Assembly: GCA_015039365.1 (NCBI GenBank)
Contig: WION01000116.1
Coordinates: forward strand, 62,001 to 126,000
Source: Amanita rubescens
Taxonomy: Eukaryota; Basidiomycota; Agaricomycetes; Agaricales; Amanitaceae
Direction: 5' to 3'
DNA length: 64,000 nucleotides
The notes under the pieces were generated by a model. The model did not search any database. It saw only the letters and a program-made list of their open reading frames with translations, and was not told the origin of the DNA. This document shows, in pieces, positions 13,561 to 23,915 of the stretch. A program made the position numbers and the translations under genes. How positions within the stretch are numbered: the stretch's first letter is position 1; every line of letters starts with the position of its first letter.

Positions 13561-13739
13561 CCCGTCGCATTACAATGTTTCACAAAATTTGAGGTGAAAA
13601 GCACTTTAATGGGTTTGCGATGACAACGGCTTGAATATTCGTATCATAGGTGGCTGCGGCTGCCATGCGTGGTCTACATAAGTGCCGCAATCGGCTCCGA
13701 TGGGAAGTGGAAAGACATAGATAATGCGATCACGTCTCC

Positions 13740-13890
13740 GACAGGGTATTCAAACATTGACAAGCTAACTGGACAGAAAAAGAGAGTCGTACGAACTTGT
13801 GGGAAGGCAGTTGCCTCGTCTTTTGTGGAGTTCGTCCCTCAATCGAAGTAGAAGAGCGAAGGTGGCTGGTACGCAGAGGAGCCGGTTGTG
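13740..13890 (-). pseudogene. Decayed SSP gene (relic 4)
   Basis: This is a more damaged relative of relic 2 at 7605-7791. The minus strand keeps fragments matching the end of a signal peptide (rctop 'ctctgcgtaccagccacc') and the 'ggacgaactccacaaaa' segment, but the start, the middle of the signal peptide and the reading frame are lost. Confidence 0.45.
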
Positions 13891-14224
13891 GAAAGAAATA
13901 GGGGTGCGATCAGGGCGCGCGGCTATGCAAATCACGTCGGAATTTTTGGGGGGCCATCCGCGACAATGCTCTGCATTGTGCCCGAACGTTTCAAAGATCC
14001 TTGAAACGTCACTTTTTAGCAGTGGCTGATAGCAGGAACTGTTTGAAGCTTCAGTGGCAGGATCCGTTTCATCAAAAAAAAAAAAAAATTTTTAAATCGG
14101 AAGCTACATGGTCACCGGTCCTCGATCCTCGACGGGAGTGCACCAAATCGAAGACATCCTACTAGGCTTGACGTCTCCACGGGGATGTTGGTAATTCTAA
14201 GCTGGCCGAGGCATGCTTGAAGTA

Positions 14225-14535
14225 CGGTGGCACGTGTGAGATGATCATGATAGCGAAGTGGCTGTGTCACGGTATTAGACTGCTCGGTTTAATGCGTTAC
14301 AGCAACTTCCGGATCTTTTCGTAACTCCCTCTCTCAGGTCCGAACTAAGGAAGATAAGCCGACCTTTAGACGTCTTCCCTCCCTCTTAGGTCGAACGGTT
14401 GACCTGCTCACAGCTCACCCTGCCGATCCCCAGCGTTTCGGGTCAGGAGTCCCTCTCGGGGCTTCGCTCATCCATTTTCACTCTCGTGAATGATCCTTTC
14501 CCCAAAAGACATCTGACATGAAACGCTCAGACGTA
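14225..14535 (+). repeat. Dispersed repeat, copy 1 (related to 30015-30435)
   Basis: Ordered shared blocks: 'agcgaagtggctgtg', 'gcgttacagca', 'ctccctctctcaggtccga' followed by 'actaagga', 'gacctgctca', 'ccccagcgtttcggg' and 'ctcgtgaatgatccttt' followed by 'ccccaaaa'. The same order and orientation occur at 30015-30435. No coding potential was seen. It could be a solo LTR, a MITE-like element or a copied promoter; the terminal structure does not decide. Confidence 0.6.
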
Positions 14536-15375
14536 CGTATTTGGATTTAAGCTTCTCCATGGGGTAAAGTGGGTACCCCAGACTCTCGCTGTCTCGGCGA
14601 ATGGACCGTGAACTGCTCCAGAATCTTACTACAGGCATGTAAAAGTATTGGCATACAGATCGTGCACCGAGTACAGGCTTCATAAAATCCTGGATGGGTC
14701 GAAAGAACTTAGCTACTCTTTTACGGGTTTCTGAGTCAGCTTTGTGCACAGAGCGACTCAAGAACTAGTAACGAAGATTATAGTGCTAGCTCTCCTTCGA
14801 CCCCTTCCAAGAGGCGGATTACATTGCCTTCATCTTTAGGATGGTAATAAACTGTTCCTCCGCTGTGGAAATGGCTACTTTACAAACTGAGTCGTGCGCA
14901 AGGATACAACCGGAACAAATACCCTGTATGCTGCTTAGCGGTGCATGGTAGGTCAGACGCTCGATGATGGCCATTGTTGGTATGGCAATGTTCGTTCCAA
15001 GAAGCATTTATGTTCTCAGATAGGAATTCCGGGTTGATCGAAATACAGACTGAAGAGTAAAAATATAAGGCAGGGAAGCGTTCGATATACGGACAACCAG
15101 ATTCGGCCGCTTCTTACATCAAGGATTTAAACTGTCTTTTATCAATGCAGCACGTTTCCGTATCAAATCTTTCATTAGGCTTTCTTCGAAGCTTCGCCAA
15201 CATTCAAATAAGGAAAGGTATGTTGACTTCATATCACAAAAATGAAATAATTCTTGGACGACTGGCATTTGCGATTTTTTTCTTGTACAAAACCAAAATA
15301 CCTTGCCTGTGTCGTTTCGATCAGACTCTGACTCGGCTACTGTCCTGTAGCTCTATCTGCCTTTTTTTCACCATT
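14536..15375. other. Intergenic region, no gene recognised
   Basis: Short frames only. Bases about 15060-15140 carry the 'caaccagattcggcc' block also present near 12590, again linking this stretch to the SSP duplication units. Confidence 0.4.
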
Positions 15376-15456
15376 ATGAGATTATCGGCCATCGTCCTCC
15401 TTGCCTTCCTCTGCGCATCGGTCGCTCTCGCTGTCCCCCTCACACTCCGAATCTAA
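15376..15456 (+). pseudogene. Truncated SSP gene: signal peptide only
   Basis: ATG 15376 opens a signal peptide of the SSP type (MRLSAIVLLAFLCASVALAV), but after PLTLRI the frame stops at TAA 15454-15456. No cysteine-rich part was found downstream in any frame. The 5' side lacks the family leader intron. Most likely a 3'-truncated relic, though a free 26-residue peptide cannot be excluded. Confidence 0.5.
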
Positions 15457-15484
15457 CTGGGGGACATGTATAAGTCTGTGAATG

Positions 15485-15720
15485 GGAATATACGATCGCA
15501 TAGTTGTCCCTCTTATGTAAATTTTTCGTCCTCATGAAGTGGGAAGTGCCAGTGAGTGTCGTTGTCCTCTAAACTTGAATAGGTCAGAATGTGCGATCAC
15601 ATGGTTGTCTCTTCCTGACATAAATTTTTCGTAGCCACTGGAATGTATTTACCGAAACATTTACAATAGGTCAGTTAATTTGCAATCACATTGTTGTCTG
15701 TGTTGTGTAGTTTTTTCTTA
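15485..15720 (+). repeat. Short degenerate tandem repeat
   Basis: Three spaced variants of a block resembling 'gatcrcatrgttgtc' followed 10-20 bases later by 'taaatttttcgt' (third copy degraded) occur near 15493, 15594 and 15672, a period of about 80-100 bases. No function is evident. Confidence 0.4.
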
Positions 15721-16659
15721 GATGTGCGGGAATCGATGGGATGCCTACTACTATGTGACGTTGCTCTTGTCATACATTATGTGATTTGTGAATCATATTG
15801 GAGATTCTTGATTCGAGTTTCATAGGCACTGTGCCCGGCGACCTGCATGGACAATGTAGCGGTTAATGCGGTCCTATAGGCTATCATGCACCAGTGAATT
15901 CCGCTTCGGGATGAAGTGTAAATTCTGACGTTCCCCAGCGCCTTTGAGTCTTCAAACCGCGAGCCCCCGCGTAGTTCCCAATTTTGATCAGAGCTTGTTC
16001 GCATCGGCCTTGCAGCGGCCACCGGTCTCCCCAACAGAGGTCATACAGGATGGCAATATTGGAAATGCTTCCCCTTTTCTGCTAATTGTTATATACAAAT
16101 GATGGTCTCATCACTTACGTTCCCCTAGATATGCCAGGGCTTTTGTCTTGTCGCACGTTTCGTTGGAGGCCTGTGGTGTATCCATGAGGAGTACTCGGAA
16201 AGAAAAGATTGTCGAAGCTATGCCGGACGAGCCTTCCACCTTTTAATGTACGTTTAGTTGGCGGTATGAAGTAACCGAGCCGTGCGGATCTCACCACATT
16301 CAATCAAGATTCATCTGACGTGGGTAGTGACATACTTGAGGGAGATTTAGGCCACGAATGACGGGACCCATGACGAGCACTGACGCGAGAGTTGCTTAAT
16401 CGCCATTACCTACCTCAGCTTGTGCGTCGTAACGTCATATAGATGTCCACCGCGCGGTCCGGAACGTTATGATATCGTTGCTGCGCCACAAAAACGCCAC
16501 CGTCAATTAAACAGAAAACACGAGTATGTCTTAAGTATCTCCTTCGAGATGTTTTGACTCGAGTTCTCCGCTCCCACCTCGAAAAATCACTTTATCCTTG
16601 TTTATCTTACACTCTTACATCCGCATCTATATCCGCACCGGTTACCAGTAAATCGAAAC
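15721..16659. other. Intergenic region, no gene recognised
   Basis: No frame resembles a known family and no repeat stands out. It lies downstream of the DUF1479 gene. Confidence 0.4.
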
Positions 16660-18599
16660 TTACAAACCCAACGCTTGATTCGCTCTTTGGACCACCTGTA
16701 CGTTCTCTCCACCGGACGAGGCGACAAATGGCTCAAACCCCACCGTCCGACGCGCTTCAGTTGATTTGAGGACGTCTATCGTAGCTCGGCCGATACATTC
16801 CGATTCGCCACGACCGCCGGGAAAGTCGCTATGACCACCGCAAAATATTATCAAGGGGAAATGAAGGTGTAATCGGAATGTTGTACGTACGGAGGGGGCA
16901 GCCCAGCTACAAAGTTCTCGCGTTGAAGACGCAAATAATGAGCACTGATAGACAGTTAGCAAACATGCTACACGTTCTTTTTGTTGTGAAGGGGACACGT
17001 AACTTGTCTATTGTAAGGGGTGCTGTGGGGATGTACATCACGGAAGAATCGGAGGTTCCACGGTGTTGACTTTCGACGGCATGTATGACGTCGCAGTGCC
17101 CTGCGTGTGTGTACCGTACGTACGTATTCAATCCGATTATTGATTAGTCAAGGTCCTCTAGACCAGGCGACGTGGAAATTGTATACGTACAGAACACCTG
17201 ATCACCAGGATCCACTCTAGGCACGGACACCATCGTCTTGGCTAGATCAAGATGAGGATGGGTTCGCTCGTTCAGCTCTTGAGTGTTCCCGAGAACGCTC
17301 CCAGGAAATTCGGGAGAGTCGAGGTTGACGGTCCAGTCTTCAAACTTGAGCGACGGGGTATTGGGTTTGGTGTTATCGCTAGCAGGGGCGCTGCTGAGTT
17401 TGAGGGGGCGGAAGAAAGGTCGGAGTAAGATGTAGGCAGAGCCAAGGAGCAGGTCGGGAAAAACTTGGAGTGTGCCTTGGGTTGGCCCTGTGTCGGACAT
17501 GGATGTCCACCCTTGCCAAGCACGGAAGATGGAGCATTTGTTTCTGCAGGTTTCGAATCGATAGTTAGAAAAGAGTGGTTGCGAATGGAGGAGGAGGAAT
17601 GTGCTTACGGTACAGTGTACAAGTCGTGCCTGGCATTAATCCTGGGTGAAGCATCGAATGAGTCATGTAATCTCCATTCGCTGCCACCCTGTAAGATCCT
17701 GTGGAAACAGCTCCGATACTCTGGGTCTTCCCAGTGCTCGACGGATCCTCCATCGACGTGTGGGCCGAGGGAGAACTTGTTATCTCCCGGTTGGCGGAAT
17801 CTGAGCCGGTCAAAGTAGGAAATCGGGTTGGACAAGTCAACGAGGGAAGATGGGTCCGATTTGTGCCAGAGTGAGAGGAGGAATCGCTGAGTTGCGATTG
17901 CATTGGGGTGGGTTCGGGCAGCAAGTTGGGAAGGGCTGTTGTATAACTCGTAAACTTGGATGTTGTCGTCTGGGAAACCTGGATTGGGTTTAGCATGGCA
18001 CCCCCCGTGATTGGAAGGAGTGTACCTTTGATTTGATCTTTGTTATGTGCTATGTAGGCTTGTATATCTGCTTTCCATGCAAGTGCTTCCTGGTGGAGAC
18101 TAAATATAGACCCGGGTTAGGGAACACATAGGTACGTACGTGCTTTGGAATGCCGCCTCTAACTACAACGGTTCCAACCTGTCTTATGTGCGCAATTTGG
18201 TCATCGGATAGACCAGCCTTGAGGTCATTGAATTCGACTTGGGGTATTATCTGCGGCCAGGAATGATATGATGGAACGTTTAGGGTTGCATGGCGATGAA
18301 AATGATCTCACCTCCGTCCCACGGTCAGCAATGGTGTTTACCCTTTCGTGAAGTTCATTCAAGACTTGCCTCCAGCTCTCGACCAGGGCATCTCTCCAAA
18401 GGCTTTTCTTGAGATCTGAGAAGCGCGGTGGGAGTTGTAAGGCCTCTTTTCCTGAGAGGGACGTAAATATTGCAGCGATAGTTCCTGTATCCTTTGGTGT
18501 TCTTGATACTGTATGTTTTGCATCCGGGCCAGTCGTGTAATGCTGTGTTCGTAGTCCCCTCAGGCTGGTTAAAATACTGTGGCGGACGAAGCGCATCAT
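16660..18599 (-). CDS. DUF1479 / Gig2-like 2-oxoglutarate-Fe(II) dioxygenase-fold protein
   Basis: A multi-exon gene from ATG 18599 to TAA 16660. Recognisable blocks in order are LPPRFSDLKKSLWRDALVES (N-terminal family block), a middle exon with GDNKFSLGPHVDGGSVEHWE, then GTLQVFPDLLLGSAYILLRP, then the exon with HCDVIHAVE and HRGTSDSSVMYIPTAPLT, and the last exon with PPDFPGGRGESECIGRAT. These match family PF07350 (bacterial YbiU, fungal GlcNAc-induced Gig2). H-x-D in PHVDGG and the later His in HCDVIHAVE are the expected metal-binding facial triad, as in Fe(II)/2OG enzymes; the substrate is unproven. The intron at PPP|DFPGG fits an acceptor at '..catag'. It starts only 50 bases from the divergent glycosyltransferase-like gene, so the two share an upstream region. 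Confidence 0.85.
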
Positions 18600-18648
18600 A
18601 GATCCTTATCGTTTCCCACTCGACAACTGGCAAGAGAATGTGATTATA

Positions 18649-19888
18649 ATGAACGTTCGTGCCACCCTAAACAGTCGTCGAGTCCGTTTTCTCCTCCTCG
18701 CCTTCTGCATTGCACCTCTTCTCGCTTTGCTCTACTTCACCTCTCCTGCCATCCGCAGTTCACTTATCGCAGAGAAATTCGCCCACATTAGCCCGGCCGA
18801 CGGCTCAAACTCAACTTCAACCTCATTACCGCGCATCCTACTCGTCTCCGCGCTCTTCCCACTAAAAAATTCCAAGCATTCTCAATCAGACTACGAAGCC
18901 TGGCTCAAGCGCTTCCTCGGCCAAATCAGCACAGATGTCTACTTCTTTGCGCCTCCCGAATCCTCTGATCTCATTTCCTCTGCCCGACCTTCCTCTTTTC
19001 CTATGACCCTCAATACCACCTTTTCCTCGCCCTTTGATGTGCCCCCACTGAGAGGCCTCCAGTCCAACTATACCCTCATGCACTCACAGGACCGGGAAAA
19101 ACACCGTCACTCGCCCGAACTCTACGCCGTGTGGAACGCCAAAGCATATTTCCTCAGCGAGGCCATCAACAACGTCAATAAATCAGGAAAACCGTACGAC
19201 TACGTGTTTTGGAACGACGCTGGCAGTTTTAGAGACGACCATTGGTATACGGCTTGGCCTGACCCGAGGCGAGTGACGGAGGTGTTTGAACAGGGTGCAA
19301 GAAAAAGCGGGGAGAAAAAGGAGGATCTGATATTTTTCCCCGTTGCGGGAATGCCTTATCGGTCGCAAAGGTACTGGAAAGAGGATCAGGGACCCGTAGA
19401 TGTCGACTTTAGTGAAGGTATGTTTGTGTTCGCCCACTCTCTCTGCGCATATATTGACGTTTTACCCAGGTTCGTTTTTTGGGGGTTCCCCAAGTGCCGC
19501 ACAATGGTGGTCCAGAACGTTTTACGCCTATCACGATTATTACCTATCCTTATCCTACTTCGTGGGTAAAGACCAAACGATATTCAATGCCCTATTCTTT
19601 CTTTACCCTGAACGTTTCATTGCCATGTACTTTGGAGACATGCCGTACATCGATCAAGGCGAATATGGCACATGTGGATATGGATGGTGGCATTTCCATT
19701 TCTGGCTTGGAGATGAGGAGGGAAATAAGAGGCAAAGAGAGGAATGGTCTAGTAAGTTAGCAGTGGGGTGGGCGTTGTGGAGAGGAAGGTTGAGGTGCAC
19801 TCTTGCGCCTCTTGTTCCGATGAAGGATATGCTGGAAGGATGGTTTGGCTGGGGATGGACGCCGCCAGAAAGGCGATTAGAGATCTGA
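18649..19888 (+). CDS. Type II membrane glycosyltransferase-like protein (HtrL/YibB-related)
   Basis: Two exons, 18649-19417 and 19470-19888, joined by a 52-nt intron in phase 1, give 395 residues. ATG 18649 is preferred to an in-frame GTG nine bases upstream. A basic N-terminus is followed by a transmembrane anchor at about residues 12-32 (FLLLAFCIAPLLALLYFTS), a Ser/Thr-rich stem, and a lumenal domain beginning LPRILLVSALFPL. The block WNAKAYFLSEAIN...DYVFWNDAGSFR resembles HtrL_YibB proteins (PF09612), which have a GT-A-like fold with an acidic motif. Later blocks include QTIFNALFFLYPERF and a Trp-rich C-terminus. Probably Golgi-resident. The family call is moderate; donor and acceptor sugars cannot be told from sequence. 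Confidence 0.7.
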
Positions 19889-21198
19889 AATTATTTTGGA
19901 TACTCTGTCTTATGATTGATTAATGACTCCTAGGCATGCCTCGTTGCAAGAACGATATCGACGATGCCGGGCTGAGCGGAGGATACTCTACCGGGTGGAG
20001 TAGTATCGCTGATCATCAAGAAGGTAGGATCCGATAACAGTGGGATTTGTCCAGATTGACTCCGAAGAAACGCCGTCCACTCGTCTATGTCAGGTTATTC
20101 GGCTTCGCATATCAACCGCCTTCAACTAATGTCAAGGTGCACATCTGTCAATGTCACGGACAAATGAAAGGGACGACATAAGAATAGATATATGTGTGCG
20201 CTTTGTCTTTTCTGGAGACATCAAACCAAGCTAACAGGCGGCCGGCTGGCAATGATCGGTGCCATGGTCGCGACCCGCTGCAGCCCTTTGCATTCGCGTG
20301 GCGTTCCTACCCTGCACGCGGAATTCCATCGGCACAGCTGTCGTGCCACTCGGCAAATGGTTTATGGAACTTTATTTTACTTATTTAGGGACAACTTCTA
20401 TGACGGCAGCGAGATAATGAATCACCAAATCCAGAAGTTGCTTGTGTAGGGCTGGTCCTAGTCGCCGGCTCGAGGACGGAGCAACTGAAGCGTGGATGAG
20501 GGATCAATCGATAAGCATTGTCGTCCTCGTCAGGGTCTTGACGCTGTGACGTATGCCGGCGAAGCGCCTGCCAACGCTTTCCCCACACAACGTTCTCGCA
20601 AGGCACCCGCCAGGCCTCATGACCACCCGTTTCCAAGACCTAGACTTCCACGCATGTCAAACGTCGTTATCTCTCCACTGCTTGAAAAGTAGTTAATCGC
20701 GGAAGAAGCTCATATCAGCATTAACGTTTAATGATTTCATGATCACAAGGTCTACGTAGGCCAAATGCTGTAATGGTGGTCCGCTCACTCGGGTTTGTTC
20801 TCCAGCCATCACGAGGTATAAGTTCTACGCTACTTTCAAGCCCGTTGCCATACAGAGCTTAGCCAACTCAGTAGCATTGTCCGGGAGAAGAATCCAATAA
20901 GTTCATATCCATGACAAAGCCTCATAATCACCCTGACGTAACCTTCTCACCAAAAAATCATTCCGGCGCACTAAATCAGTCGTGCTGTCACTAGTATATA
21001 TTTAGAAGAAGGTACTACTCATAAAGGAGGTATGTGTATACTTTTAAGGCCCAAGGGGTTACGTTTATCGCATCTCGCTTCGTTTTCTCTGTGCATCTCA
21101 CCTCAAGTAGGCTTTAGGCTCTCGCTCTTGCCGCGCTCAGCGCCCAGTACCACCAGTCACTCGTTAACTTTCCTTGTTAATTTCTTTGTATCAACGTC
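19889..21198. other. Intergenic region upstream of GMC copy 2
   Basis: No gene was recognised. The last part contains 'agtatatatttag' near 20993, possibly the TATA region for the GMC gene or an upstream exon. Short frames at 20192-20692 have no family resemblance. Confidence 0.4.
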
Positions 21199-23915
21199 AT
21201 GGCCTCCCAAACATCTTTCGACTATATCGTCATTGGAGGCGGAACAGCGGGACTCGTCGTCGCCGCTCGTCTATCGGAAAACCCAGATGTCAGCGTTTGT
21301 GTTATCGAAGCTGGAAAAGACCAATCGGAGAACGTCGATACTATGATTCCCGGTGAGTGGCCCCATGTTGGGTTGGTTGAAGCGTAGTCTTGACGATGGC
21401 CATTGTTTCAAGGATTCGCGATGAAGAATTTGGGAAATGCGGATGTTGATTGGATGTTCCAGACGGCTCCGCAGCCTCATTGCAATGATCGCCAGATTAT
21501 ACTCAACAGGTTAGTTGCGGCGACCTCTGTTTCCTGGAATGCAAAGTGACGCTGTCGATATAGGGGTAAGGGATTGGGAGGTTCGAGTATTGTGAGAATG
21601 GGATATCTTTGTATTTCGCTTTGAAGCTGACATTTGTACAAGCTAAACATTATGGAGGTTTCCCGGTAAGCTTTACTTTATTAAAACTACGTAATAACTA
21701 ATTAACTTGGCTTTCGTAGAGGAAACGCTAAAGAATACGATGGTTTGTAGATTTTTGAGTCTCTTAGAGCTCTTACCGACGAAATGCAGCCTTCGAAGCT
21801 CTCGGTTCTCCTGGATGGAACTGGCAATCCCTTCTTCAGTACTTCAAAAAGGTATTTATCTTTCTTGGTTGTTCCGGGGATAAAGCCGACACTGTACCGG
21901 TATTTAGTCTGAATCACTCTCTACCAACCCTGAAGATCTATCCAAAGTCAATCTACAACCTGACGCTAACATCCACGGAACCGATGGTCCTGTACAAATT
22001 TCCACCCCTAGATGGGTTAGTGAAACAAATACACCTTTTCGTTCGACCCTTGAGGCTTTGGGGATTAAACACAATCCCGACGGCGTAAGTAATTCTTTTT
22101 TCACCGTACGCCGTTGAATGGAGGGTTAACCAACCTTTGTAGACTTCGGGTGATAATACTGGAATTATGGGCACGTACCAAACCATTCACCCAACTGAAG
22201 TTGTCCGTTCCTCGTCTGCAACGGTGCGCTTTTCCTTTTTCCTCAAGTTTTCTAGAGATGTTCATTGTTCATATAGGCATACTATCTGCCGAACAAAGGC
22301 AGAGCCAATCTGCATGTGATAACTGAAGCGCATGTTACCCGTGTTTTGTTCCACAGCGAGAAAAAACATGGCAAGTTGGTTGCGAGTGGAGCAGAGTTTA
22401 AGAGAGCTGGGGAGACGATGACTGTCTCTGCCAAGAAGGAAGTCATTGTATGCGGAGGTGGATTTGCTTTTTTAAATTTAGCTTGGAGCGGGTTACTCAT
22501 TTCCGATCAGGATCCTTCCAAACTCCCCAGATCCTCGAGCTATCTGGTAAGTATCTTTTGTCGGTTCCGAAGTAGGTGATATTGAGCCATTGTTAGGCAT
22601 TGGGAACAAGAAGCTCTTAGAGTCACACGGAATTACCGTTCTCCACGATCTTCCCGGAGTTGGCCAGAATCTTCGTACGTGTTTCTTCATCTTATTCGTA
22701 ACGGCCGATTCTAATCCAGTACAGAGGTATCTAGTTTTCACACGCGTGTCGAATACCGTTTAAACCTTTTATAGGATCATTTTTGGGTCCCATTTACCCA
22801 AGAAATGGACGACAACGTTGACTCCTTCGAGCTCTTGCTGACTGACCCTGCACGCGCTGGTCAAGAATGGATGCTCTAGTGCGTGTCTCGCGCCAGCCTT
22901 TTTTTCCGCGACTTCGTACTGATCCGTCTGTTAACAGTCAAGAGCAAAAACGTGGCATGCTGTCTTCTGTCCCTTCGCAAATGTTCGCTTATATCCCGGT
23001 CGCTTCATTCTCCGACGAAAGTTCAATCGTCAAGGGCGTAGAATCCATTAAAGCCAGCGGACCTGGCGAGTCAAAAACGGTCAAGAAGCAAAAGGAGTGG
23101 ATCAAATCCAATATTCCTCATCTTGAGTAAGTCGGTCTTCTTACGGATTATACAAGATGATCTAATCGTTGGACAAGGTTTGCACCGTTCCCTGGATGCC
23201 TTCCCGCTCCTGGAACAGTACCAAAACCAGGAAAACGCTACTTCTCCTTCTTTGTTGCTCTCTTACACCCCTTCTCGCGCGGTTCGGTGCATATGGGATC
23301 TGCTGATCCTTTTGCATCCCCCCTCATCGACATGAAAGCGTTGGATAATGAAGCAGACATGAGTATCATGGTGGATGCTATCAAATTTATCCGCAAAGTG
23401 GCAAAGACGGGCCCGATGGCAGAGATTGGCCGAGGGGAACTGTTGCCCGGGGAAGACGTGCAATCCGACGAGCAGTTGAAGGGATGGATTAAGAATACGG
23501 TCCAGACAATATTCCATCCGATTGGTACAGCATCGATGTTGCCACGCGCGGATGGTGGTGTGGTGGATGCAAGTTTGAGGGTGTATGGTACTGATAATCT
23601 ACGGGTGGTGAGTAGATTCTACCTCTGCGTTTTGATTTCGGTGCTGATCATGACGGAACACAAAGGTCGACGCGTCTGTTATTCCTATTCAAATATCTGC
23701 ACATCCGCAAATGACAGTGTACGCTATCGCAGAGAAGGCGAGTTTCTTTTATGATTCCGTCCATGATGTTGGGCTGACTGTTTTCTTAGGCGGCCGATAT
23801 AATCAAGTCTCAAAGTGTACCATCAGTAAAGAATAAACAAGGGGAAGAATCAGGGAAAGGTTATTTTAGTAATTTATTCACCCGTTTCCGTTCATTTTTC
23901 TCTCGTACTGCATAA
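21199..23915 (+). CDS. GMC-family FAD oxidoreductase, copy 2
   Basis: The gene runs from ATG 21199 to TAA 23913-23915 in about 17 short exons. Motifs: FAD-binding [30 protein letters not shown], the second GMC block [18 protein letters not shown], and catalytic HPIGTASM and [15 protein letters not shown]. It closely parallels the gene at 2380-4869 but has an extra intron within LSG|IGN and another beside a predicted 2-nt exon (22725-22726). The intron after AIAEK starts with GC rather than GT. The C-terminus is longer than in copy 1, with a basic tail ending FFSRTA. There is no signal peptide, so it is presumably intracellular. If the 2-nt exon is not used the frame breaks, so functionality hinges on that splice. 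Confidence 0.88.

Noticed and set aside
17100..17130. Palindromic 'gtaccgtacgtacgtac' as an operator
   Set aside because: It lies at an intron/exon boundary of the DUF1479 gene; short alternating palindromes of this type are common in the window's donors (gtacgt).
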